A stretch of DNA of 64,000 nucleotides, taken from the NCBI RefSeq assembly GCF_023660105.1, contig NZ_JAMHGA010000038.1:238794-302793 (forward strand), written 5' to 3'. The DNA comes from Desulfovibrio aminophilus. GTDB taxonomy: Bacteria > Desulfobacterota > Desulfovibrionia > Desulfovibrionales > Desulfovibrionaceae. Both the position numbers and the translations under genes were made by a program. Shown in pieces: positions 16,187-23,612 of this stretch. The notes beneath the pieces were generated by a model. That model saw only the letters and a program-made list of their open reading frames with translations, was not told where the DNA came from and did no database searches. Within the stretch, counting starts at the first letter, position 1. Each line of letters starts with the position of its first letter.

Positions 16187-17058
16187 CGGGTCACCTTCCT
16201 AAGGACGTAGTCGGCGTAGAGCCCGGCGGCGTCCATGCCCCGGGCGTCCAGAAGGCCCCGGAAGCCTCCGAAGGCCGAAACCTCGAAGACGCAGGGCCCG
16301 TCGTCGGTGAGGGCCACGTCCACGCAGGTGAAGTCCAGGTCGAAGAGCGCCTGGGCCCGGGCGGCCAGGTCGATGATCTCGGCCGGGGGATCGAAGGGCG
16401 CGTACTTGCCGCCGGAGACCGTGGTGGTGTTCCAGGCCCCGTTCTGCTTGCAGCGGGCATAGGTGGTCAGGTATCCGCCGCCCAGGAAGGTCACGCCCAG
16501 GTCCCGGTCATGCAGGTCCACGGTCTTCTGGATGTACATGATGGGGAACTCGCGGGCGTAGTCCTCGACGATCCGGCGGGCGTCGGGCCCGGGCCGCAGC
16601 ACGAGCATGCCCCGGGCCTTGGAGGTGTAGAGCGGCTTGAACACGGCCTCGCCATACTCCTCCACCGCGGCCAGGGCCTGGTCCACGTCCTCGGTGATGC
16701 TCGTGGGCGGCATGGGGATGCCCGCCGCCTGGAGCGTGATGGTGCAGGTCAGCCGGTCCAGCACGCGCAGGATGCGCAGCGGGTCGGAGAAGACCGGCAG
16801 GCCGCGCTCGGAGAGGAACCGCAGAACCTCCAGGCGGTCCAGCAGGTCCGGGGAGTAGCGCGCGCCGATCTTCTTGATCACCAGGCCGTCCAGCTCCGCG
16901 AGGTCCGTGCCGTCGCACAGGGCCCGGCCCGACGGCAGGTCCAGGCGGATGCGCTGCGGCTCCACCAGGAGCCGGTAGCCGGTGCGCGCGGCCAGGGCGT
17001 CCGCCAGCAATTCGGAGGACCAGCCTCCCTTGGTGCCCACAACGCCGATTCTCGTCAT
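16183..17058 (-). CDS. GAK system ATP-grasp enzyme
   Basis: A 291-residue RimK-like ATP-grasp protein. The N-terminal region (MTRIGVVGTKGGWSSELLAD) is a small Rossmann-like domain. The grasp domain has AVFKPLYTSKARGMLVL for ATP phosphates and VDVALTDDGPCVFEVSAFGG for the metal site. In RimK the metal motif is E-x-N; here it reads E-V-S, so one ligand differs. Such enzymes join a carboxylate to an amine through an acyl-phosphate, often adding amino acids to a peptide or protein end. I chose the ATG at 17058 because it begins the conserved domain. It overlaps the HprK-related gene by four bases. The substrate is unknown. Confidence 0.87.
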   Translation of the reverse strand: MTRIGVVGTKGGWSSELLADALAARTGYRLLVEPQRIRLDLPSGRALCDGTDLAELDGLVIKKIGARYSPDLLDRLEVLRFLSERGLPVFSDPLRILRVLDRLTCTITLQAAGIPMPPTSITEDVDQALAAVEEYGEAVFKPLYTSKARGMLVLRPGPDARRIVEDYAREFPIMYIQKTVDLHDRDLGVTFLGGGYLTTYARCKQNGAWNTTTVSGGKYAPFDPPAEIIDLAARAQALFDLDFTCVDVALTDDGPCVFEVSAFGGFRGLLDARGMDAAGLYADYVLRKVTR

Positions 17059-17093
17059 GCGGAATTCCTTTTTTCGCGGATTGGCGCGTCGTC

Positions 17094-18743
17094 TCAGTAG
17101 TAAAGCACGTCCAGGGGGAGTTCGAAGGACTCCCAGGGGCGGCCCTTGTGGCGCAGGAACTTGTCCAGGAGATACAGGGCGCGCAGGTACATCTCCTCGG
17201 CGAAGCCGTGGTTCAGCTCGAAGCGCGTGGAGGTGTAGAAGGAGCGCGCCAGGGCCAGGCAGAGCCGGGCCTGGAAGGTGACGTCGCCATGCTCCCCGGC
17301 CCACTGCGCGGCGAAGTCGTGCATGCGGGTGATCATGGCGTTCAGCCGGACGCGTATCTCCGGGGTGAAGACCGGCACCCGGAAGTTGGAGACCAGGAAC
17401 ACGGACACGTCCTGGAGCACGTCCCCGCGCGTGGAGCGGTACAGGTCGATGAAGTGGATGCGCTGCTTGGAGTGGTTGTAGACCACGTTGTTCAGGTTGA
17501 AATCGCCGTGGGTGAAGACCGTGGCGGGCGCGGACAGGTCCGCCTCCAGCGCGACGCAGGCCTCGATGAGCTCGGTCGAGGAGAGGATCGAGGTCGCCTC
17601 CATGCGCCGGGCGCGGCGGCGGAAGCTCGGATGGACCTGGAGCACGGAATCCATGCGCGAGCGCAGCTGGCGCATGAAATTCCCGGGGGCCGGGGCCTCC
17701 ACGCGGGTGGAGCGCCAGATGTCCGAGAGGGTCTCGCGCAGCACGAACCAGGCGTTCTCGATGACCTCCTCGTCCGCCGTCAGAAGCACCTCGTCCAGGG
17801 TGCAGCCCGCGAGGAACTCCACGAGCATGGAGGCGTTCTCCCCGTCCTCGTGGTAGCTGAAGACCTTCGGCCCCAGGCCGGGATAGATGCTGGCCCAGGA
17901 CTCGATGTTCTCCTTCTCCCGGCGGATCTTGCGGAGGTTGCCCTCCTTGAAGATGCTGCCCTGGGCCGGGTCCAGGGGCTGGTCCTTGGCGCTGACCCTG
18001 CTGATGCGGCAGCCCGAGCGGGAGCCCCAGATGGACTGGAAGTCGATGCCCGCCAGGGAGCTGGCGTCGATGCCGCTCTTGCTCAGGGTCTGCTGCAGGG
18101 CCTGGAACTGCTCGATCTTGATCTTCTCGCCGATGATCGCGAAGATGAGCGCCTCGCCGACGTTCAGCAGGGAATCCCCGATGCGCTCCAGATAGCGGAT
18201 GATGAACAGGGCCGTGATGAGGTCCTCGACGTGCAGGCCCGTGCGCAGCTCGGCCATGATCTGGTCGAAGTTGGTCTTGTACATCCGGTCCAGCTCGAAC
18301 TCCGAGCGGCAGATGGTCAGCGCGCCGGAGAGGTCGGCCTTTTCCCGCGAGGGCTGGATCAGGGCCAGGCACTCCAGGATGTGGTCGATCATCTCCTTGT
18401 AGCCGAAGCGGTTCAGGAAGCCCGGGTCGCGGAAATAGCCCACCTGGCGCACGATGTTCACGCAGAAGTCCGCGATGCGCTCCAGGTTCACGCAGATGAT
18501 CTGGGCCGAGCGGATCTGGTTGATGGCGTGCTTGGTCAGCGTCTTCTCCCGGTGGATGGTGGAGAAGCACTTGTTCTCGATGATGTTCTTGAGGTTGTCG
18601 ATGTAGTCGTCCCGGGAGACGATCTTGTCGAACAGCTCGTGCGAGGGCGAGCCGAGGAACTCCCTGGTGGAGCTCAGCTGGTTGGACACCTCCAGGACGA
18701 GGAACTTGAAGTTCTCGCCCAGTCCTTCGATTGCCTGCATCAT
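17094..18743 (-). CDS. PhoU domain fused to an aminoglycoside-phosphotransferase-like kinase
   Basis: A 549-residue fusion. Residues 1-215 are PhoU-like helices with two acidic metal-binding motifs, NLERIADF (87-94) and YLERIGDSLLNVGE (184-197). Residues 260-549 form a small-molecule kinase domain of the APH/choline-kinase fold: the catalytic loop HGDFNLNN (412-419), then HFIDLYRSTRGDVLQDVSVF as the DFG-like metal site. PhoU proteins normally sense phosphate status at PstSCAB or interact with histidine kinases, but no pst genes are visible here. The fusion suggests a kinase switched by phosphate or metal status (inference). The gene starts seven bases after an amphi-Trp gene and 35 bases before the ATP-grasp gene, inside the GAK cluster. 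An antibiotic-resistance role is unlikely. Confidence 0.82.
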   Translation of the reverse strand: MMQAIEGLGENFKFLVLEVSNQLSSTREFLGSPSHELFDKIVSRDDYIDNLKNIIENKCFSTIHREKTLTKHAINQIRSAQIICVNLERIADFCVNIVRQVGYFRDPGFLNRFGYKEMIDHILECLALIQPSREKADLSGALTICRSEFELDRMYKTNFDQIMAELRTGLHVEDLITALFIIRYLERIGDSLLNVGEALIFAIIGEKIKIEQFQALQQTLSKSGIDASSLAGIDFQSIWGSRSGCRISRVSAKDQPLDPAQGSIFKEGNLRKIRREKENIESWASIYPGLGPKVFSYHEDGENASMLVEFLAGCTLDEVLLTADEEVIENAWFVLRETLSDIWRSTRVEAPAPGNFMRQLRSRMDSVLQVHPSFRRRARRMEATSILSSTELIEACVALEADLSAPATVFTHGDFNLNNVVYNHSKQRIHFIDLYRSTRGDVLQDVSVFLVSNFRVPVFTPEIRVRLNAMITRMHDFAAQWAGEHGDVTFQARLCLALARSFYTSTRFELNHGFAEEMYLRALYLLDKFLRHKGRPWESFELPLDVLYY

Positions 18744-18750
18744 GACGGCG

Positions 18751-19020
18751 TCAGGAGGAGATGGAGATGGTCTCGCCCACCTTCAGGGCCTCGCGCTTGA
18801 CCTCTTTCCAGGAGATGGCCAGGTTCAGCTTGCCCCCGTCGGACTTCTTCTTGGCCTTCACCGTGAACTTGAGAAGGCTGGCGGGATGGAGCACGATCTC
18901 CTGGTCCTCGGTGGAGAGGATGACCCGGCCCTTGTCGATGCCGTCGATGACCGACTGGAGGTAGTCCCGGATGGTCCTCGGGTCCTGCAGGGACTCGAAC
19001 GTGAACTTCTCGTCGCCCAT
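18751..19020 (-). CDS. Amphi-Trp domain protein (GAK system)
   Basis: An 89-residue protein consisting of one amphi-Trp domain: a helix DPRTIRDYLQSVIDGIDKG, strands VILSTEDQEIVLHP and LLKFTVKAKKKSDG, and the closing strand KLNLAISWKEV with the conserved Trp. It aligns by eye with the N-terminal part of the protein at 13.5-13.9 kb, so the operon has two paralogues. It lies seven bases before the PhoU-kinase fusion and about 20 bases after the PHP-like gene. AAGGAGCC precedes the ATG. Small size and duplication suit a carrier, scaffold or modified substrate (inference). Confidence 0.85.
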   Translation of the reverse strand: MGDEKFTFESLQDPRTIRDYLQSVIDGIDKGRVILSTEDQEIVLHPASLLKFTVKAKKKSDGGKLNLAISWKEVKREALKVGETISISS

Positions 19021-19041
19021 GAATGGCTCCTTGTTGGCGGC

Positions 19042-20217
19042 TCAGCCGTCGAGCCGGCTTTTGTATTCCTGGATGACCCCGGCCTTGTCCATGCCGGCCA
19101 GGATGAGCTGCTTGCCGATGGCGAGATCCTCCCAGGCGGGCTGATGGCCCACCTCGCGCTGGGCCTTGGCCGGGTCCTGGTATTCGGGGTCCTTGACCTT
19201 CTCGCCCATGTGCGTGTCGTCGCCCATGAAGACGAGGAAGCGCCGGGCCGTGGGCCGGAGCGCCGAAAGGGTCGCGTTCTTGCGGTCCACCACGCCGATG
19301 AGGAAGTCGGTGTAGCGCTGGGACTGGGGATTCCAGACCTCGAAGCCGTCCACGTCGTAGTCGGCCAACAGGATGGGCCAGAACTGCTCGGGATGGGGCA
19401 CCACCACGCAGCCGCCCAGGGCTCGGGCCTCCTCGATGATCTCCGAGGTGCGGTAGAAGTACCCCAGGGAGAACCCGGCCTTGACCTCCTGCTTGACCGC
19501 CTTGAGCAGGGCCTGGGCCCGGTTGATGAGCCCGTCGCCGCAGGACGGCCGCAGGGTGTCGAAGAAGTTGCGCACGAGCTTGTTCTTCACCGCCGAGGGC
19601 GGGATGTCGTCGTGGTGCAGTTCGAGCAGGGTTTCGATCTTGCGCGCGTAGGCCTGCACGAAGGTCACCAGGGGGTGCTCCGCGCCGGTCTCGCGCACCG
19701 CGGCCTTCAGCCGCCCGTCGCCCGGCCGGGTCAGGGCGGCCAGAAACTCATAGAGCTGCGAGGCGCGGTAGCGGAAGGTGTGGGTCAGCATGGAGCGCAG
19801 CACGCCCGCGCGCTCGCCGCGCACCCGGCTCTCGTGGAAATGCAGGAGCAGCTGGACCTTCTGGTTGAATCCCCGGGAATAGCAGTCCACCTCCACGCCC
19901 GCGTAGTCGCCCCAGGCCATGAGCACGTTGTGCTGGGTGGGGATGATGAGTTCCTCGGCGCGGTTGGGAAAGGCGGCGTCGATGCGCCGCAGGATGAGAT
20001 CCAGGGGCACGAACTCCGGGTGCCAGTGCGTGGCCAGCACGGCCCGTTCGCGCGGAAAGACCCTCGGCGGGGTGGCCACCCGGCGGGCCTGTTCCGGGCT
20101 CAATTCCTCGGAAAGGACGCGGAAGAATATCTCGCGGTCCTGGTCCGTGACCTCCTCGGGCACCTCCGGGGGCTGCGCGCAGGAGGCGTCGTCCTGGACC
20201 TTCTTCACGATCCGCAT
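19042..20217 (-). CDS. PHP-like metal-dependent hydrolase of the GAK cluster
   Basis: A 391-residue soluble protein. Metal-binding patterns of the PHP superfamily appear in order: the HxH in LATHWHPEFVPLD near residue 66, VVPHPEQFW with a His, VDGFEVWNPQS, and FMGDDTHMGEK with the closing DxH. PHP proteins hydrolyse phosphoesters, for example histidinol phosphate. I placed the start at the ATG at 20217 (AAGGA nine bases upstream); an ATG at 20235 is possible. The gene sits between the XXXCH gene and an amphi-Trp gene. A phosphatase opposing the two kinases of the cluster is a reasonable guess. The PHP assignment rests on motif reading only. Confidence 0.6.
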   Translation of the reverse strand: MRIVKKVQDDASCAQPPEVPEEVTDQDREIFFRVLSEELSPEQARRVATPPRVFPRERAVLATHWHPEFVPLDLILRRIDAAFPNRAEELIIPTQHNVLMAWGDYAGVEVDCYSRGFNQKVQLLLHFHESRVRGERAGVLRSMLTHTFRYRASQLYEFLAALTRPGDGRLKAAVRETGAEHPLVTFVQAYARKIETLLELHHDDIPPSAVKNKLVRNFFDTLRPSCGDGLINRAQALLKAVKQEVKAGFSLGYFYRTSEIIEEARALGGCVVVPHPEQFWPILLADYDVDGFEVWNPQSQRYTDFLIGVVDRKNATLSALRPTARRFLVFMGDDTHMGEKVKDPEYQDPAKAQREVGHQPAWEDLAIGKQLILAGMDKAGVIQEYKSRLDG

Positions 20218-20240
20218 GGGATTCTTTCCTTCCATGAGGC

Positions 20241-20810
20241 CTACTTGTAGCGGTCGTGGCACTGGACCTTGACCCGCTCCAGTTCGTCGCAGGCGCTCCG
20301 CAACGCGGCGATGTCGCCGGATTTCAGGGCGATTCGAAATGATTCCAGGGCCGTCGTGTAGGGGGCGTAGTACGCGTCGCCCTTGCCGGGAAACGCGACC
20401 ATGCGCTCGGAGTCGGCCACGAAGGCCTCGGCCTGGGCCGCGCCGGGCGCGCGCCCGGCGAGCACCGCCTCGCGCACCGCCTTCCAGGACCGTTTGAGCC
20501 GCTTCTTCAGCGGGCCGTACTTGGGACCGGCCGCCTTCGGCGGCCTGACGGAGACGCCGGAAGGGTCCGCCGCGCCGCCGGACTCCTCGTGCTTGGCCTT
20601 GAGCTTGACCACCACGCGGCCGTCCTTGCGCCGGACCTCGACCTTGAGCTTGGCGCAGCCGTGCAGATCGACTCCGTCCAAGGCGCCGCCGGTACCGCCC
20701 TCCAAGGCCGCCGCCAAGTCACGGAACAGTTGCGGCAACCCCTCGGAGGTCAGGGAGATTTCCACCTTGGAGTCTTGCGTCGCCTTGCCCGCCGTCCTGC
20801 CCGTATCCAC
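20241..20810 (-). CDS. GAK system XXXCH protein
   Basis: A 189-residue hydrophilic protein that opens the GAK cluster. The N-terminal 75 residues look like a degenerate amphi-Trp-type domain (LPQLFRDLAAALEGG, then AKLKVEVRRKDGRVVVKLKA). The middle is Lys- and Pro-rich. The C-terminal 80 residues are helical and end in VKVQCHDRYK, with Cys184-His185 near the end, matching the short C-terminal signature after which the 'XXXCH domain' is named (TIGR model, from memory). A conserved Cys-His so near the end could bind a metal or heme or be modified by the neighbouring enzymes. Its function is unknown. Confidence 0.8.
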   Translation of the reverse strand: MDTGRTAGKATQDSKVEISLTSEGLPQLFRDLAAALEGGTGGALDGVDLHGCAKLKVEVRRKDGRVVVKLKAKHEESGGAADPSGVSVRPPKAAGPKYGPLKKRLKRSWKAVREAVLAGRAPGAAQAEAFVADSERMVAFPGKGDAYYAPYTTALESFRIALKSGDIAALRSACDELERVKVQCHDRYK

Positions 20811-20971
20811 GCAGTGTTCCTCGCGCCGGTTTCGCCGAACGGCCAGGATCGCCGCCCGTCGTGAGGCGCGATCCTATCCGCGACGCTCAACGACAGCGTG
20901 ACGCGGGCGTGACGATTGCGTGACGATGAGCAAAAAACAGGGAGTGAATCGAAGCGGATGCGGCGATCGTT

Positions 20972-21496
20972 TCAGGAATGCGACACGGAATCCAGGGCGG
21001 CCAGGGCCCGCGCCAAAAGGTCCTCCAGCGGAAGCGCGGCGTCCAGCACGGCCAGGGCCGAGGCCCGGTACAGGGGCTCGCGCTCGGCCAGGACCTCGGC
21101 CACCTCGTCCAGCAGGGGTTTGCCGGTGAGCGAGGGGCGCTGCGCCTCGGCCGGGTCGCGGGCCAGCCGGGCGGCCAGCACGGAGGGCTCGGCCAGGAGC
21201 GCCAGGGTCAGTCCCCGGGCCAGCAGTTCGCGATTGCTCGGACGCAGGACCATGCCGCCGCCGCAGGCGATGACCCGGCCGGGAGCGCGGTCCACGGCCT
21301 CCAGGATGCGGGTCTCCTCGTCGCGGAAGGCGTCCCAGCCGCGCTCGGCCACGAAGTCCGCGATGCTTTGGCCCCATTTCTGGACGAAGAGGGCGTCGGT
21401 GTCCGCGAAGTCGCGCCCCAGGGCGCGGGCCAGGGCCAGGCCCAGGGTGGTCTTGCCCCCGGCGCGGGGGCCGACGAGGTAGATGTTCGGCCGCAT
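20972..21496 (-). CDS. aroK: Shikimate kinase
   Basis: A 174-residue kinase that phosphorylates shikimate at the 3-hydroxyl. The P-loop is GPRAGGKTT (8-16), followed by DTDALFVQKWG with the shikimate-binding Asp, FRDEETRILE with the conserved Arg-Glu, ACGGGMVL (GGG loop), and RPSLTGKPLLDE in the lid. The ATG at 21496 starts the domain directly; an upstream frame to 21598 would only add an unrelated extension into the promoter region. The gene is divergent from the YchF-like gene and lies upstream of the GAK cluster on the same strand, with 161 bases between. Confidence 0.95.
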   Translation of the reverse strand: MRPNIYLVGPRAGGKTTLGLALARALGRDFADTDALFVQKWGQSIADFVAERGWDAFRDEETRILEAVDRAPGRVIACGGGMVLRPSNRELLARGLTLALLAEPSVLAARLARDPAEAQRPSLTGKPLLDEVAEVLAEREPLYRASALAVLDAALPLEDLLARALAALDSVSHS

Positions 21497-21550
21497 GGTC
21501 CGGCGACTGTAGGCCAAGCCGGGGCCGCGCGCAACGCCTCCGGCCGCGCT

Positions 21551-21578
21551 TTGCATCCGGGCCGAACCCTGGTACACA
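21551..21578 (+). promoter_or_regulatory. Probable promoter of the YchF-like ATPase operon
   Basis: TTGCAT (21551-21556) and TACACA (21573-21578), 16 bases apart, lie 32 bases before the ATG at 21610 in the gap between two divergent genes. The match is fair, not strong. Confidence 0.4.
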
Positions 21579-21609
21579 GGCAGCCAATCCGAACGCATTC
21601 GAGGAGCCC

Positions 21610-22623
21610 ATGAAGACAGCCATTTTCGGTTTTTCCGGGTCCGGCAAGACGGACCTCTTCGCGGCCCTGGCCGGCGAGAAGGCCGCCCAGGCGGGCAACC
21701 GGGCCATGGTCAAGGTGCCCGAGCCCCGGCTGGAGCCCCTGGCCGCCCTGTTCAGCCCCAAGAAGATCACCTACAGCGAGATCGAATACCTGGACATCCC
21801 CGGCGGCGGGGGCAAGGGCCAGGGCCTCGGGGAGCGCGTGCTCAACGAGATCCGACCCTACGACTGCCTGCTCGGGGTGCTGGACGCCTTTTCCGGCCTC
21901 TCCGACCCCAGGCAGCAGTGGAAGGCCTGCGAGGCCGACATGCTCATCGCGGACCTGGCCGTGGTGGAGAAGCGCCAGGAGCGCCTGGTCTCGGACAAGA
22001 AGAAGAACAAGGACCTGGTGAACCCCAAGGAAGAGGAGCTGCTGGAGCGCTGCCGGGCCATGCTGGAGGCCGAGAAGCCCCTGCGGACCGACGCCGAGCT
22101 GGCCGCCGACCCGGTGCTGCGCGGCTTCCGCTTCCTCTCGGCCAAGCCCGTGCTCTACGCCTGGAACTGCCCCGAGTCGGACTTCGGCGCCTTCGAGGTT
22201 CCGGCCGACGAAACCGGCCAGACCCACCTCGCGGTGTCGGCCAAGCTGGAACGCGAGCTGGCCCAGATCACGGACCCGGCCGAGCGCGAGATGTTCTTCA
22301 GCGACCTGGGCATCAGCGAATCCGTGCTCGACCGCGTCATCGCCCGCACGTACAAACTCTTGGGCCTGATCTCCTTCCTCACGGCCGGGCCCGACGAGGT
22401 GCGCTCCTGGGCCGTGCGCGCCGGGGCCAAGGCCCCGGAGGCCGCCGGAGTGATCCACTCCGACTTCCAGAAGGGCTTCATCCGGGCCGAGGTGCTCGGC
22501 TGGGCCGACTTCCTCACCTCCGGGGACTTCAAGAAGGCCAAGGAACTGGGCCTGACCCGGCTGGAAGGCAAGGAATACGTAGTGGCCGACGGCGACATCA
22601 TCGAATTCCGTTTCAACGTCTAG
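21610..22623 (+). CDS. YchF/Obg-like P-loop ATPase (DUF933/TGS C-terminus)
   Basis: A 337-residue P-loop protein. G1 is FGFSGSGKTDLF, not the GxPNVGKS of ordinary YchF. G3 is LDIPGGGGKGQG. The base-recognition motif reads YAWNCPES, fitting the N-x-x-E form that gives YchF its preference for ATP over GTP. A coiled-coil insertion (about residues 115-165) and the C-terminal TGS-like DUF933 domain (VIHSDFQKGFIRAEVL, then GKEYVVADGDIIEF) match YchF. It is shorter than the usual 363 residues and looks like a second, divergent family member. It is followed after nine bases by a glycosyltransferase gene. YchF binds ribosomes and acts in stress; what this variant does is unknown. Confidence 0.85.
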   Translation: MKTAIFGFSGSGKTDLFAALAGEKAAQAGNRAMVKVPEPRLEPLAALFSPKKITYSEIEYLDIPGGGGKGQGLGERVLNEIRPYDCLLGVLDAFSGLSDPRQQWKACEADMLIADLAVVEKRQERLVSDKKKNKDLVNPKEEELLERCRAMLEAEKPLRTDAELAADPVLRGFRFLSAKPVLYAWNCPESDFGAFEVPADETGQTHLAVSAKLERELAQITDPAEREMFFSDLGISESVLDRVIARTYKLLGLISFLTAGPDEVRSWAVRAGAKAPEAAGVIHSDFQKGFIRAEVLGWADFLTSGDFKKAKELGLTRLEGKEYVVADGDIIEFRFNV

Positions 22624-22632
22624 GCGCGGGTC

Positions 22633-23568
22633 GTGGCGCGGATTCTCTACTTCGCCCACGACACGCCCCAGCCCTCGGGAGGCGTGCGGACCATCTACCG
22701 CCACGTCTCCATCCTGCGCAAGCACGGCCTGGACGCCTTCGTGGTCCACGCCGAGCCGGGCTACCGCTATCCCTTCGCGGCCTCGAACGCGCCCGTGCTG
22801 GCCCAGCGGCCGGGCCTGGCCCTGCTGCCGGGCGACGTTCTCGTGGCGCCGGAGAACTTCCCCCTGGAGAACCTGCCCCAGCTTCCGGGCCTGCGTTGCG
22901 TGGTCTTCCTGCAGAGTTGGTCCCTGGCCTTCCAGGGCCTCTCCGACCCCCTGGCCTGGGAGCGCCTGCCCGCGCGCCGCGCGCTCTGCGCCTCGGAGCT
23001 GCTCCTGGAGTTCGCCACGGAGTTCCTGGGCCTGACCGAGGCCCGCCTCGCGCCCGACGCCGTGGGCCCGGCCTTCCAGCCCCGGCCCAAGAAGCTCCAG
23101 ATCGCCTGCATGCCCCGGCGCATGCCCGAGGTGGCGGCCCTGATCCGCGACCTCTTCCGCCTGCGCCATCCCCACCTGCGCCACGTGCCCTGGCTGGAGA
23201 TCGACGGCATGGGCGAGGAGGAAGCGGCCGCCCTGCTCGGCGAGTCGGCCGTGTTCCTCTGCCTCGGCCGCATGGAGGGGCTCGGGCTGCCGGGCCTGGA
23301 GGCCCTGGCCTCGGGCTGCCTGGTCACGGGCTTCCACGGCCTGGGCGGCCGGGAGTACGCCCGGCCGGACAACGGTCTGTGGAGCGGCCAGGAGGACGTG
23401 CCGGACTGCGTACGGCGGCTGGGAGAGGCCGTGGACCTGATCCAGCACGGCGATCCCCGCGCCACGGCCATGATCGAAGCCGGAATCCGCACCGCGGCGG
23501 GCTACTCGCCCGAACGCCAGGAGCGGGAGCTGGCGGCCATCTGGAAATCCTGGCTCCGGGACGGCTGA
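22633..23568 (+). CDS. Glycosyltransferase, GT4-like
   Basis: A 311-residue protein starting at GTG, nine bases after the YchF-like gene. The N-terminus (MARILYFAHDTPQPSGGVRTIYRHVSILRK) is cut short here as ILYFAHDTPQPSGGVRTIYR, a typical acceptor-domain start of GT-B glycosyltransferases. The C-terminal donor-domain pattern is FLCLGRMEGLGLPGLEAL followed by ASGCLVTGFHG, corresponding to the E-x7-E motif of GT4 enzymes. It is shorter than typical GT4 proteins (350-400), with a compact middle. Sugar and acceptor cannot be read from sequence. The next gene is also a glycosyltransferase. Confidence 0.8.
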   Translation: MARILYFAHDTPQPSGGVRTIYRHVSILRKHGLDAFVVHAEPGYRYPFAASNAPVLAQRPGLALLPGDVLVAPENFPLENLPQLPGLRCVVFLQSWSLAFQGLSDPLAWERLPARRALCASELLLEFATEFLGLTEARLAPDAVGPAFQPRPKKLQIACMPRRMPEVAALIRDLFRLRHPHLRHVPWLEIDGMGEEEAAALLGESAVFLCLGRMEGLGLPGLEALASGCLVTGFHGLGGREYARPDNGLWSGQEDVPDCVRRLGEAVDLIQHGDPRATAMIEAGIRTAAGYSPERQERELAAIWKSWLRDG

Positions 23569-23612
23569 GCGGGCGGCTTGAGCCCGGACGGCCTTTGTCC
23601 TAGCATGCGCCC

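Noticed and set aside
16183..18570. A single 795-codon frame joining the ATP-grasp gene with sequence upstream
   Set aside because: The upstream part is a shadow of the PhoU-kinase gene. The ATP-grasp domain starts at the ATG at 17058.
17094..18743. Antibiotic resistance (aminoglycoside phosphotransferase) gene
   Set aside because: The kinase domain shares the fold motif HGDxxxxN, but it is fused to PhoU and embedded in the GAK operon, and looks nothing like mobile resistance genes.
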